From positions 310,001 to 374,000 of the forward strand of contig JADJUJ010000006.1 of NCBI GenBank assembly GCA_016710765.1: a stretch of DNA of 64,000 nucleotides, written 5' to 3'. This document shows positions 41,013 to 51,584 of the stretch, one piece after another. This DNA comes from Lewinellaceae bacterium (GTDB taxonomy: Bacteria > Bacteroidota > Bacteroidia > Chitinophagales > Saprospiraceae). The notes beneath the pieces are model-generated. The model was not told the origin of the DNA, did no database searches, and saw only the letters and a program-made list of their open reading frames with translations. Position numbers and translations under genes: made by a program. The first letter of the stretch is position 1; each line of letters opens with the position of its first letter.

Positions 41013-42437
41013 ATGATGCGCCCATTCTTTTCATGGCCCTGTCTCTATCTCTTGCTAATGCCCACCTGCTTCCTGTGGAAGGATTTGGGCGCCCAGCCCG
41101 TGCTGCCATCCAAAATGGAGGTGGCTGGCCTGACGGTATACAAGGACCTCCTCAAAAGCAACATCTACTATTATGCTCCCGGCAAACTGCGCCTGGCTAC
41201 CGATAAAACCGGCAAGCCAGGTTTTCAGTTGGTGCAAATGCGCTACACCGGAACAGGCGCCAGTGGAAACCAGGGTGAAAAACGGTTTTTAAACCTGGTG
41301 CAACTCACAATCTGGATGGATCAGCCGGATGGCTCTCAGTTGCAAGCTGTCCAAAATCAACTGGGCGGGTTTAAAATTAACCTGAAGCCCCTGCCATTGC
41401 AAAACATGGAAGCTTTTCTGGTCATGCCCGTAGGTGATGGCGGCGGAAAAGTTCAACGCGTTGGAAAAGCAGGTGGTATGGAAGGCGCTAATGCCAAAGG
41501 CGGCTACTGGACAGAAAAGGTGTTTACGGTTCGGCTCGACAACCACGAAGCCCAATTGCTTTGGGACCAGTTGGACAAGGGCCGGCTGGCCATGAGCCTG
41601 AGCTATGCTTTTTTCACCGAGGCCGTTTCCTCTCTTCCTGGCAGTTACGACATCTCGGGCGACCCGGAAATGGCCGCGGAATTAAAAGAAGAATTGGATG
41701 AACTGGTGCAACTTGATTCTACCAGCTCCATCCAGGCATTTGAGGCTGGTGCTTTCAGCATCGACATCGACCCGAAATTGTGGCCGGATGTGATGCGCAA
41801 GGTCGATATCAACGAGGATACGCCCCCCGCCTGGGCCATACTGGAACTGCGTTGTTACGACTTCAGCAATGCCCTGCGGCCCGACCTCGGGATGAAGATG
41901 GTTGAAATTGAGGCCAGCGGCGTAACCGACGAGCCCGTGAAAATTACTGGCAAGCGCTTCATGGCTTCCACTCCCGACCAAAATACCCTGCAAATCAAAT
42001 TTCCCTACGCGATAAAAATGACCAAGCCGTATCGGTATCGCATCATCGAATACACAGAAGAGGGACAGAAAAAAGAGTTTCCCTGGGTCTTTCGGGAAAA
42101 TTGGTCGGAACTGCTCGATGTCACCACGCCACCCGAACAAAACAACTTGCTGGTACGGGAACTGGAAATAGAATTGCCGCAGGAATTATCGCAAAATGAT
42201 GAGATACAGCAAATCCAAACGATCTTTTTGTTTGTCCAAAAAGGCATGTCAAAAAGTTTGCAGCTGAATTGGCCCCAAGGTGCTCCGACATCCTTGCAAA
42301 CGCTCCGCTTTTACGCCGATCGCGAGCAACCCGTGCACTATTACTGTAAATGGAAAAGTGGCGAAACCTGGAAGCGAACGGCCAAAAGAACCGTTGGGAT
42401 TGACGATTACATCTACCTTAATTTATCAACTGATTAA
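41013..42437 (+). CDS. Divergent YYYLP-family secreted protein
   Basis: 474 residues. The N-terminal hydrophobic segment MMRPFFSWPCLYLLLMPTCF is signal-like but has a weak cleavage site. MEVAGLTVYKDLLKSNIYYY then APGKLRLATDKTGKPGFQLV matches the subtype-A block order (xVGxLxVxxD, YYYLP, NGKPxFxxVK). Further matches are NHEAQLLWDQL and VTTPPEQNNLLVRELEIELP, equivalent to the C-terminal PP...R.I domain. The NLDDP motif is not evident. It starts 3 bp after the previous gene and ends 4 bp before the first CNLE lipoprotein, so the two families are in one unit. Confidence 0.65.
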   Translation: MMRPFFSWPCLYLLLMPTCFLWKDLGAQPVLPSKMEVAGLTVYKDLLKSNIYYYAPGKLRLATDKTGKPGFQLVQMRYTGTGASGNQGEKRFLNLVQLTIWMDQPDGSQLQAVQNQLGGFKINLKPLPLQNMEAFLVMPVGDGGGKVQRVGKAGGMEGANAKGGYWTEKVFTVRLDNHEAQLLWDQLDKGRLAMSLSYAFFTEAVSSLPGSYDISGDPEMAAELKEELDELVQLDSTSSIQAFEAGAFSIDIDPKLWPDVMRKVDINEDTPPAWAILELRCYDFSNALRPDLGMKMVEIEASGVTDEPVKITGKRFMASTPDQNTLQIKFPYAIKMTKPYRYRIIEYTEEGQKKEFPWVFRENWSELLDVTTPPEQNNLLVRELEIELPQELSQNDEIQQIQTIFLFVQKGMSKSLQLNWPQGAPTSLQTLRFYADREQPVHYYCKWKSGETWKRTAKRTVGIDDYIYLNLSTD

Positions 42438-42441
42438 CCCA

Positions 42442-44322
42442 ATGAAACAGATCATGAATGTCCGGATTGTTGTTTTGCTCTGCTTTTTGACTTCGGCTGT
42501 CTTTAACTCCTGTAACCTCGAACGGATAGAAGATAGTTCGCCTAACCTGTGCCCAAACCCGCCGAAGTCGATATTTTTGGTCAGCACCGACATGTGCGAA
42601 ACCACCTGCCAGGTGTCGCTGACCAACAATTCTACCAATGCCACGTCCTACGCCTGGGATTTTGGCGACGGCAGCAATGCTACCCTGACCACACCACCCG
42701 TAAAAAGTTATGCCACCGCAGGGACCTATACCATTCGGCTCATTGCCATTAGCGCCGGAGGATGTCGTGATACCAGCACCCACGAAATTGTGGTCACCCA
42801 GGCCGTCAATGTAAGCGCCTCTTTTACGGTTATAAACGATGGGTGCTCAGCGCCCTGCACCGTGCAATTCAACAACACTTCCCAAAATGCTACCTCTTAT
42901 AATTGGGATTTCGGCGATCTTGGAACCAGTTCAACAGCCTCTCCTTCGCATACCTTTTTGACAAAAGGAAACTATACTGTGCGCCTCATTGCTACCGGGC
43001 CCTCAGGAAAAGATACCGCTGAGACCACAGTAGCCATCATAAAATTACCTACCGCCGGATTTACCTTCTCCAACGACAATTGTGTGGGCCCCTGCTCGGT
43101 GCAGTTTACAGAAACCAGCCAGGATGAAACGGCGTATTCCTGGGATTTCGGAGACGGAACAGCCACGGTCACCACGGCCAATCCCTCGCATACTTTCCAG
43201 ACCAAAGGCACGTATTCTGTTCGATTAATCGCCTTGAATGTGGATGGCGCTGATACCATCACGCAAACGGTGACCATCAAATCGCCCAATTTTAAAACGG
43301 TGGTTGATGTAAACAACGCTGATGTTTCGCCCTTGTTTGGGGTGGTAAAGAGCAATGGCGATTTCCACGTTTTATTCCAGCAAAATGGATACAAATCTGT
43401 ACTCATCAGCCCGACCGGAACAGTAGGAAACCTGGCCACTTATTCCCTGCCCGACCTGGAGGAGTTTCACGGGGCAATTGCATCTGGCGATGGCGGTATG
43501 GGGTTGACCGGCATCCTGTATTCGCCGCTTTCCGCAGTAGCCGTTAAAATCTCTGCATCCCAGACCTTGTCGTTCAGTAAAAAATTTAGTTTTACCGGCA
43601 CATCGCAATTGAGCTACGGGCAAGGGATTGGGCTCAATAATGCAGGACAATTTGTCGTAACAGGTTCTTATATTCCAACCGGAGGTGGGGATATGTTCCC
43701 GGGCTTCGCGTTGGTTTCCCAAAATGGAACGCTGAGCACAAATACTTATGTCAATACGCCAGTTGCTACCACGAGTGCTGTGTACGGAACGGGTATTACC
43801 CAACTTTCCAATAACGATTATATGGTTGTTGCACCCCAGTGGACCTTCGGAGGAAACCCGACCACCTACTTGGTCCGGACCGGGAGCACAGGACTACACA
43901 TCCAGAATACCAACCTGGGCACAAGTGTAAATGTGGAGCAGATTGTGTCGGTTACTACAACCTCCTTCCTGGTTAGAAGTTCCAGTGGAAGCTATTCCAT
44001 CAGTCGGCATAGTGGAACGGGAGCGGTACAGAGTACGACCAGTTTGGGCAGCATAAAATCCGTTGTGCTTTTTATTGCCAATGACGGCAACCTCATTATG
44101 TGTGGTGCCCTAAATGGCGACATCATTATGAGAAAATACAACAGCAGTAGTATGGCTGTCATTTGGGAAAAAACCTATGCAGAGGCAGGCGGAACCGCCA
44201 TTCCCAAATCAGTAGTGCACACCCTGGATAACGGGTATTTGATTTGTGCAGCGTTTACTTCAGCCACAAATCAAAAACGTTTGTTGCTGATCAGAACCGA
44301 TGCCACAGGGAACGCCGACTAA
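42442..44322 (+). CDS. CNLE lipoprotein with three PKD domains and C-terminal propeller-like region
   Basis: 626 residues from the ATG at 42442; the frame extends upstream into the previous gene without support. Signal MKQIMNVRIVVLLCFLTSAV ends at the lipidated Cys of FNSCNLERIED. Three PKD repeats (about 45-285) each carry Cys-x3-Cys, N(T/S)SQ(N/D)AT, WDFGDG and YTVRLIA. The region after about 295 (ISPTGTVGNLATYS, SQNGTLSTNTYV, HTLDNGYLICAAF) has sequence-degenerate propeller blades ending LLLIRTDATGNAD. Predicted surface-anchored binding protein. Repeat element copy 2 begins directly at its stop codon. Confidence 0.82.
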   Translation: MKQIMNVRIVVLLCFLTSAVFNSCNLERIEDSSPNLCPNPPKSIFLVSTDMCETTCQVSLTNNSTNATSYAWDFGDGSNATLTTPPVKSYATAGTYTIRLIAISAGGCRDTSTHEIVVTQAVNVSASFTVINDGCSAPCTVQFNNTSQNATSYNWDFGDLGTSSTASPSHTFLTKGNYTVRLIATGPSGKDTAETTVAIIKLPTAGFTFSNDNCVGPCSVQFTETSQDETAYSWDFGDGTATVTTANPSHTFQTKGTYSVRLIALNVDGADTITQTVTIKSPNFKTVVDVNNADVSPLFGVVKSNGDFHVLFQQNGYKSVLISPTGTVGNLATYSLPDLEEFHGAIASGDGGMGLTGILYSPLSAVAVKISASQTLSFSKKFSFTGTSQLSYGQGIGLNNAGQFVVTGSYIPTGGGDMFPGFALVSQNGTLSTNTYVNTPVATTSAVYGTGITQLSNNDYMVVAPQWTFGGNPTTYLVRTGSTGLHIQNTNLGTSVNVEQIVSVTTTSFLVRSSSGSYSISRHSGTGAVQSTTSLGSIKSVVLFIANDGNLIMCGALNGDIIMRKYNSSSMAVIWEKTYAEAGGTAIPKSVVHTLDNGYLICAAFTSATNQKRLLLIRTDATGNAD

Positions 44323-44323
44323 G

Positions 44324-44535
44324 ATGGGCTTTAGTCTTTGGCTTTGCTCCGAAGGATTAACTATTTGGTTTTCAATACATTAATTTTTAACAAAATATTC
44401 GTTGATAAATAATGCACCTGCTGTTTTAAAAAGGGTGTTCAAAATTTAATGCTACCATTCCGAGCATTTAATGTGGTACAGTATTTTAAATTGAGATCGA
44501 AGCCTAAAGACCAACACCCAATGGCTGTAGCCCCG
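44324..44535. repeat. MITE-like dispersed element, copy 2
   Basis: Same orientation as copy 1. Shared blocks are GGCTTTGCTCCGAAGGATTA, AACAAAATATTCGTTGATAA, CTGTTTTAAAAAGGGTGTTC and GACCAACACCCAA. Compared with copy 1 it lacks about 14 bp near the left end (CCATTGGTCTTTAG) and differs at 44450-44490. Flanked by CTAAG at 44319-44323, which includes the TAA stop of the preceding gene, and at 44536-44540. The remaining 44541-44647 shows no gene. Confidence 0.75.
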
Positions 44536-44647
44536 CTAAGCGCCAGCCATTGGCCTTGAAAAGATATATTTTGATACCTATGCTGCTCGTTTTTCTTATT
44601 AAAATATAATACCCAGGGCATTTTACTTACCAACCCGACCAATATTT

Positions 44648-45847
44648 ATGAAAAAAGGCATTCTGTATTCCATATTACTCACAACAGCCGGCTTTTTGCT
44701 GCAAACCTGCAACCTTGAACGCATTGAGCCGGGCGATACTTCCTGCAGTGGAAAACCAACATTCAATACCTGGTTTGGCAAAGACGGGATGCTGGAGGAT
44801 GGTGCAAGCGATGTGTTTGTATTGAGTTCTGGTGGCTATATCACGGTGGGATATCAGGAGCAAAGCATTAATACTGATGCAGAAGGTTTGATTGTGAGGT
44901 TTGACAATGATGGTCAGGTGGTTTGGAGTAAAACGCAAAAGGCTGGGATTAGCACCTACCTCGCTGCTGTTGAACCCATACCGAGTGGTGGTTTTGTCAC
45001 AGTAGGTACAAACTACGCAACATCCCAATTGAATGAAATTTTTATATGCAGATTTGATGAAAATGGGAATATTTCCTACTCCAAAAGTCTCCCGGGTCTG
45101 AGTGCGAATTACATTGCTCAGGATGTATTGGTGGTATCCAATGGATTCTTAATTGCAGGAAGCAGTTGGGACAATGTAGATGGCCAGATGTTATTGCTAA
45201 AAACCGATTTTAATGGTAATCTGATCAGCACCAAATCCATAGGCATGGGCTCCTACGAAAGCGGTAGTCACCTTGTTGCAACGCAGGATGGCGGCTATGT
45301 TATTGTTGGTAATTCGGACGGCTTTGGAACCAGTGGGGATTACTATATGCTGAAATTGGATGCCAGCCTGACAATAATGTGGGAACAGCATTTTAGTGCA
45401 GGTGCCAATTACCGTTGCCTTCCCAATGCAATTCTTGAAACGACAGATGGCGGTTTTTTATTGGCAGGCGAAGCATATGACCAGTCAAACAACAGCGTAA
45501 CCGATATTTTCCTGCTCCGAACCAACAGCAATGGGGTGGAAGTTTGGCGACGACTGATAAACAACACCAGTTATGAGTTTTGCAGTGGGGCAGCGCTGGC
45601 AAACCAGGGTTTTATCGCGGTAACTGGCTGGAAAACCGTCAACAACGAACTGCGTCCATACCTGCTTAAGATTCCTGATTCAGGCGGCACCAGTATTATC
45701 TGGGAGCGTTTTTACGATCAATACAGCACCCGAAGCATAAAATTGTGCTGCGATGGAGGTTTTGCCTTATGCGGAAGCCATTTCAACCCTGCGGACCAGG
45801 AAGAAGATGTGTATCTGATCAGGACAAATTCGGAAGGGAATTATTGA
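44648..45847 (+). CDS. CNLE lipoprotein, DGG(Y/F) propeller type
   Basis: 399 residues. Lipoprotein signal MKKGILYSILLTTAGFLLQT then CNLERIEPGDTSC. About seven blades follow, each with a (D/S)GG(Y/F)xxxG strand and an ILLLKTDxNGxxxW-like strand: SSGGYITVGYQ, SGGFVTVGTN, DGGYVIVGNS, DGGFLLAGEA, DGGFALCGSH. Repeats of this kind fold as a beta-propeller. No PKD domain. Starts after repeat copy 2, probably in a separate unit from 42442, followed by the paralogue 94 bp on. Confidence 0.82.
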   Translation: MKKGILYSILLTTAGFLLQTCNLERIEPGDTSCSGKPTFNTWFGKDGMLEDGASDVFVLSSGGYITVGYQEQSINTDAEGLIVRFDNDGQVVWSKTQKAGISTYLAAVEPIPSGGFVTVGTNYATSQLNEIFICRFDENGNISYSKSLPGLSANYIAQDVLVVSNGFLIAGSSWDNVDGQMLLLKTDFNGNLISTKSIGMGSYESGSHLVATQDGGYVIVGNSDGFGTSGDYYMLKLDASLTIMWEQHFSAGANYRCLPNAILETTDGGFLLAGEAYDQSNNSVTDIFLLRTNSNGVEVWRRLINNTSYEFCSGAALANQGFIAVTGWKTVNNELRPYLLKIPDSGGTSIIWERFYDQYSTRSIKLCCDGGFALCGSHFNPADQEEDVYLIRTNSEGNY

Positions 45848-45941
45848 CCAAAATGAATAAACTATACTCACAGTCGGCATTTTGGCAGCCTCGAATTCAA
45901 GCATTTCTAATATCACTCAATCCGTTCTTATATAGAATTAT

Positions 45942-47093
45942 ATGATGAATTTACCCACTAAATTGTTGTTTGCCGCTACGCTGATGTTGATGTATTCCTG
46001 CAACCTGGAACGCATAGAGCCGGGCGGGCCTGGTACGGCCACCAAATTCATTTCTGTGATTGGCGATAATGGGGAAAACCGGGCCAACGATTTGATTCTG
46101 ACCACTGATGGCGGATACCTGATAGCAGGCTCCAACCAGCAGGCGGGAAATTTTCAGGCTTACCTCGCCAAACTTAATTCAAAAGGTGTCGTGCAATGGG
46201 AGCGAATGTTCGGTGGGATTGGCATCGAAACGGCCAAAGCGGTGGTGCAGGCACCCGATGGTGGATTTGTCTTTTGCGGCCAGATTGCCAACGACATTTA
46301 CCTCTTGAAAGTAAACGCCAATGGCGATAAGGTGTGGGAAAAGACCTATGGGAGTGTGGACTCCACGGAATATGGTTTTGGCATCGTGCCCTCTGGTTCC
46401 AGCGGTGATTTTCAAATTGCATTTGTGTCGCTCTTTGGCAATACCCAATCCATAGGGCTAATGAAAATCAATGGCAATGGTTTGAAACTGAGCAGCAGCA
46501 TCGTTCGAAATGGCAATTTTTATATGTACAGAATGATTAAAACAACCGACTCGAAACTCGTCTTGGTGGGCAGCGAATTCACCAGTGGTTCCAACTCCTA
46601 TGTGCTGAAACTAACCGAAGCGGGTGCATACGTTTGGGAAAATCGCTTCCCAACATCCAACCCCAATTTTACCCCTTCTTATGGTATTACAGAAACGAGC
46701 AATGGCAATTTAATCGCCGCTGGCAGCGACCTCGGTTCCAATGACCACGATTTTAACCTGATAGCCTACAATGCCATTGGTGGGTTTCAGTACAGTCACG
46801 TTTGGGGAGGGGCCAATGCTGATGAGCTTCTGGGCATCACTACAACAGCAGATGGGGAGTTGTTGGTAATCGGGTATACCTCCAGTTTTTCGGGTCAGAA
46901 TGAGATTTATCTCTCCAAACGAAAAGCCTCCGATGGCACTATGATTTGGGAAAAGAATTTTCAACCTGTAAGCGGCCTCTGGAACGATATCGAACTGTGT
47001 CCCGATGGAGGGTTCGTGCTTTGTGCGATGCAGAACACAACGAATGCCGATATTTTTATCATAAAAACAGATGCCAATGGCGATTATCAGTAA
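45942..47093 (+). CDS. CNLE lipoprotein, DGG(Y/F) propeller type, paralogue
   Basis: 383 residues. MMNLPTKLLFAATLMLMYSC with CNLERIEPGGPGTATKFISV, the mature N-terminus almost identical to that of the preceding lipoprotein. Blades: TDGGYLIAGSNQ, PDGGFVFCGQI, TDSKLVLVGSEF, TADGELLVIGYT, PDGGFVLCAMQ, each paired with (Y/F)LxKxNxNGxxxWE. Ends DIFIIKTDANGDYQ. Likely a surface propeller anchored in the outer membrane; ligand unknown. Confidence 0.82.
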   Translation: MMNLPTKLLFAATLMLMYSCNLERIEPGGPGTATKFISVIGDNGENRANDLILTTDGGYLIAGSNQQAGNFQAYLAKLNSKGVVQWERMFGGIGIETAKAVVQAPDGGFVFCGQIANDIYLLKVNANGDKVWEKTYGSVDSTEYGFGIVPSGSSGDFQIAFVSLFGNTQSIGLMKINGNGLKLSSSIVRNGNFYMYRMIKTTDSKLVLVGSEFTSGSNSYVLKLTEAGAYVWENRFPTSNPNFTPSYGITETSNGNLIAAGSDLGSNDHDFNLIAYNAIGGFQYSHVWGGANADELLGITTTADGELLVIGYTSSFSGQNEIYLSKRKASDGTMIWEKNFQPVSGLWNDIELCPDGGFVLCAMQNTTNADIFIIKTDANGDYQ

Positions 47094-47186
47094 AAAAACA
47101 CAAAAGATGCCGCCCCTATGATCACACTGCCCATTTTGGTGACATAAAGGATATTAAGTCCCTGATGTCCACCAAAAATTTGAAAT

Positions 47187-48782
47187 ATGAAGACGCTTTT
47201 TTATTGGATTCTATTCGTTGGGTTTTTATCCTCCTGTAATCTGGAAGAAATCCCGGATCAGCTCAACAGCGCATCACCCAAGGCTTTGATTCAAGTCAGC
47301 CCCGGGGGCTGCGAGAGCGTGTGCACCGTCACCATAACCAACAACAGCACCAACGCAACAAGTTGGGCCTGGAGTTTTGGAGACGGTCAAACCTCAACAG
47401 TTCGGGATCCGGCAAATCATACCTACAACAATCCAGGCAATTACACCATCCGTTTGATTGCCTGTAACGCCCAAAATATTTGCGATACTGCCACCGCTAC
47501 CGTAGTAGTGGCGGCTCCGAATGTACCGCCAACTGCTTCATTTAATGTTGTGAACGACGGCTGTTCGGCAACGTGCACCATTGATTTCGTCAATACCTCC
47601 CAGAATGCGACGCGTTTTGAGTGGGATTTTGGTGATGGCACCGCCCTGGATACCATGACCAGCCCAAGTCATCAGTTCCAAACAGCCGGGACCTTTACGG
47701 TTCAATTAAAAGCATACAATGGAGTGTTAAACCAAACAACTTCCAAAACCGTCACCATAAAACCGGGCGGCTTTAAAACTTCACTCAATATTTCTACACA
47801 AAACGTAACGCCACTTCGAATTGCTGAGCGCAACGATGGCACCCTGCACCTGTTGTATTACCTGAGCGGCTACAAGTCGGTGTTGATTGATCCGAATACC
47901 CAGGTGACCGACAATCCGGTTTCATTTTCCCTGGACATGTCTGTCAACCAAAGCGCTGTTTACAATGGTGGATTTCTTTTGTCGGGTGAAAAAAGCGGCA
48001 AAATAAAGGTCGCACAAATCGATGCCGTTCAATCGAAAAAACTGGAGACCAGCGGCTTCGATTTTAATGGAAATTCGGCTAATGGACAGGGGGTAATCAT
48101 CAATGCTGCTGGCGAACTGGTGCTGACAGGCCTGCGGGCTTCCCCTAGTTTGTACCCGGGGTTTGCCAAATTAAACGCTACTTCAGGCGCTATAATTTCG
48201 AATCCGGTCATCAACAACGTCGGTCTCGAAAATTATGGCGGAATATCCATCGTTCAAAAAACCACCAACGATTATTTCCTGACAGCCAATTTCCTGGCGC
48301 CACCCGGTGGCCAGATAGCCCAGCTGCTGTCTGTCTCCACAACGGGTGTGTACAATGCCAAGTACGCTTTGAGCCCTTTGAAATTTGCCAATCTTATCAT
48401 TAAAACGCTGGGAAATAATTATGCTGTGCTGGGAAAGGATGGCAATGGCGTGTATTACGTTTTGGGCATCAATTCAAATGGAACCGTTGCCTGGCAACGC
48501 GAAATGCTGGCCACAACCATAAACGACATGATTTATACTGCGGACGGCCAACTGGCGGTATGTGGCACCCAATCGGGTGCGATGTACTGGGCGAAATTTC
48601 CAGCCAGCAGTGGCTCCCAATTCAGTTGGCAAAAAACCGTCCCGGGTGCCAATGGCACGATATCCGGACTTTCCCTGGTGCAAACTGCCGATGGCGGTTA
48701 TCTGCTCCTGGGGCAATACGATAATGCAGGCAAACAAGAGCCCTATCTGATTAAAACCAATTCAAGCGGAGAAGCGCCCTGA
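47187..48782 (+). CDS. CNLE lipoprotein with two PKD domains and propeller-like region
   Basis: 531 residues. MKTLFYWILFVGFLSSC then CNLEEIPDQLNSASPKALIQ. PKD 1 (about 35-105, WAWSFGDGQTSTVRDPANHT) and PKD 2 (about 115-195, FEWDFGDGTALDTMTSPSHQ) each hold the C-x3-C pair seen at 42442. The rest aligns blade by blade with 42442 (KTSLNISTQNVTPLRIAERN, ADGGYLLLGQYDN) and ends EPYLIKTNSSGEAP. Same predicted role. Confidence 0.82.
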   Translation: MKTLFYWILFVGFLSSCNLEEIPDQLNSASPKALIQVSPGGCESVCTVTITNNSTNATSWAWSFGDGQTSTVRDPANHTYNNPGNYTIRLIACNAQNICDTATATVVVAAPNVPPTASFNVVNDGCSATCTIDFVNTSQNATRFEWDFGDGTALDTMTSPSHQFQTAGTFTVQLKAYNGVLNQTTSKTVTIKPGGFKTSLNISTQNVTPLRIAERNDGTLHLLYYLSGYKSVLIDPNTQVTDNPVSFSLDMSVNQSAVYNGGFLLSGEKSGKIKVAQIDAVQSKKLETSGFDFNGNSANGQGVIINAAGELVLTGLRASPSLYPGFAKLNATSGAIISNPVINNVGLENYGGISIVQKTTNDYFLTANFLAPPGGQIAQLLSVSTTGVYNAKYALSPLKFANLIIKTLGNNYAVLGKDGNGVYYVLGINSNGTVAWQREMLATTINDMIYTADGQLAVCGTQSGAMYWAKFPASSGSQFSWQKTVPGANGTISGLSLVQTADGGYLLLGQYDNAGKQEPYLIKTNSSGEAP

Positions 48783-48826
48783 AATGCAGTTTGTTCACAA
48801 AAGGATCATCTAAATGCAATGACCAC

Positions 48827-51543
48827 ATGAAACAAATACTTTTCTTTTTGATATGCATATGCAGCCTCACTTTGGCTGCCCAACCCAGATTTGAGGATGG
48901 CATGGGCAACGTGCTCGTCGGACCACTTCATTTTGAGACCGCTATTCCTTCCTCGTTCAGCATGCACCTGAGTTCCAATCAAAGTGTGTTCTGGATGCCA
49001 GTAACCGGAACCCCCTCTGGTCGTTTCACCATTGTTCAGGACGCCCCCGGGTTTTCTGATGGTGCGACCATTACCTATACTCCCAATGCCAGCAGCGTGG
49101 ATTGTGGTGGTGCAGACGACAGTTATACCTTGATCATTCAGAATTCTTTGGGTGTTTCCTCCGACCCGCTGACGCTCACAGGCTGTAAAGTCCCGGCTGC
49201 CGGAACACGCCCTCTGTCGATTGTTATGGTGATGGACATTTCTGGCAGCATGGGCGAAACCGCCCGTTGTCAGTGCATAAGTGCGGCAAATGGCTGTGTT
49301 AGCAACCCTAACCCGGCAAGTGTTAGCAAACTGAATTATTTGAAGGAAAAGGTCTTGACGCTTTTCACGGCCATGCGCACCCAACTGCAGGCCGACCCGA
49401 ACAATCGTTTCGGATTGGTGACCTTTGCGTCAGCAGTCAATCCAGCCATTTCGCTAACGCCATTTAACAGCACAGCGATGGCAAGCCAAATGAATACCCT
49501 GATGAACAATGCCCCGGGCCAGGGACTGCAACCGCTTGGATCAACGGCCATGGGCGGTGGCCTCAAAGCGGCGATCGATATGCTCGGCGGTGTTACTCCC
49601 GATCCAAGCCGCGCCCGGGTGATCTTGTTGATGACCAACGGTATTCAAAATCGTGCCCCCATGGTCAACAATTCAGGCGGCACGGTTACCATCAATTCCA
49701 CCCCATCCGTTACCCTCAATGGAACCGATATCGTGGTGATGCCCTTTGCCATTTTTACCCCCGAGGGCTCCTACCTGGAAATGCTGAAGGCTGTTTCCCA
49801 GGCTGGCCGGCAACTGTCGGACCCGGGCATTCTGGCAACGCCTTATGTATGCGACCTGACCCAACCTTTGCAGGGAAACTGGGTCAATGCGGCTGCCTCA
49901 ACGGGAAGCCCCAAATTGTTGCATTTTCGGTCCCAGGACTTAAATGGAAATTCCGGCGTGGAAACCTTTAATATTCAGGAAAATATGGATCAGTTGACGC
50001 TTTTCGTAAGCGCTGTTGGAAACCATAATTTTAATCAGTTCAAGGTCGAAAAAATAACGGGAGGAACTGCGGTCGACATTACGGCCATGGGTACCGTTAT
50101 TCCTCCCATGGCAACGCCGTCGCAACACCGGGTTTTCAGTGTTGTATTTCCATTGGCCATTCCTGGCGGCGCAAATACCGCTGGGGAATACCGGATGAGT
50201 TTCCAGTCGGACAAACCTGGAATTGGCTACGATGTTTCTGCCATGGCCGACGACCGGGGGCTGAAGCAGCATTTTTTTGCCACTTCAGTTCTTGCAGCCG
50301 GACAACCGCTTGATTTGGGGGCCAACCTGCTGCAATCGGGTTTGCCTGTTACCAATGCAACCGTAAAAGCCATTCTTTATGCTCCGAAAGAGCGTCTGGG
50401 CAATGCGTTTTCCAGCACCCGGTTGCCATCCAAATACCTCAATGTAAAAGGCCCCTGGGGCCCCGTCATTGCCGACAAAGAAAAGCGCTCTTTTCTTCCG
50501 GGAAGCGGCGCGTACATCAAGCAATTTTCCATCACCGACCCCAATCTGGTTACCTTTAATACAGAGGGAAACGCGATGAAAATTGGAGAAAAAAGTATCT
50601 TGTACTCTTGAATGAAACAGATTTTGGCAAAAGTTACGAGCAGGACATTATAGCCACCATGCCTTTGACAAATCAGGGAGATGGAATCTACAGAGCCCAG
50701 TACAACGAAACCCAGCGCTCGGGTATTTACCAACTGCGGTTTATTGCAGAAGGCAGTCACCCAGCGATTGGCGATTATCAGAGAATAGAAGAAAAGACGC
50801 CGATTGTTCGGTTTGGAACCCCCGATCTGAAACAATCCTGTTTGCATGTACTCTACGATGAGCCCGTCGTTTTATCCCTCAAGCCAATCGATTTATTTGG
50901 AAACCTGCTGGGGCCAAACCAAACCGAGGCAATTACCACCCGGATGTCGAGTGGCGCAGCAGGAGAACCGGTGGATTACCTTGATGGACGGTATTTGATT
51001 CGCATTTTCCCCGATGCTGCAGAGGCTGACCCGGAGATAATCATCCAGATACACAGCAGATTATTGTATAAAGGTGCGCTTTCAGGGCTACGACAAAAAA
51101 GGACCTTCGCATCCGTGCAGGGTGGATTGGCCGCGCCAACTGGCAACTTCTCAGGCCCCTTCGGCAACGGATACTTTGGTGAAGTGAAACTGGGTTACCG
51201 TATTTACAAGCAATTGAGTCTGCAGGTTCGGGGTGGATATTACTCTTTTTCGGACTCCATCAGTACCCATCAGAATTACAGGATGCCGGCTGTTGGCATA
51301 GGCGCTTCTTATCGACTATGGACCCCGCAACTGACGGGCCTGTTCCTAAACCTCGAAGCCAACGGGGGCTTTTACAAACCCGGCTCGGGCGATTGGGAGG
51401 CAGGATACAATGCTGGTATTGGACTTCAAAAACCACTGGGACATACGCTAAACCTGTGCCTGCAAGCAGATTACCACAAATTACTGAACCTGGCGGATCG
51501 CGCATTTTTGACGTATGGAATAGGCTTGCAAATGAGATTTTAA
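48827..51543 (+). CDS. VWA-domain protein fused to a C-terminal outer-membrane beta-barrel (one frameshift)
   Basis: Start at the ATG at 48827 (MKQILFFLICICSLTLAAQ signal). Residues about 125-340 are a von Willebrand A domain with MIDAS DISGSMG (Asp137), a TMGGGLKAAIDML-type helix and PDPSRARVILLMTNG. The frame breaks at the A-run at 50590-50594 (one A short); restored, EKKYLVLLNETDFGKSYEQD joins the second part, giving 905 residues. The last 170 residues (GGLAAPTGNFSGPFGNGYFG ... TYGIGLQMRF) look like an 8-strand OmpA/opacity-type barrel with a terminal Phe. So the protein would display a metal-dependent adhesion domain from its own barrel. It lies among the CNLE lipoproteins. Confidence 0.78.
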
Positions 51544-51584
51544 TGGGTTTCCTGGTTTGGGTTTAACAGTCAAATATAAATGCT

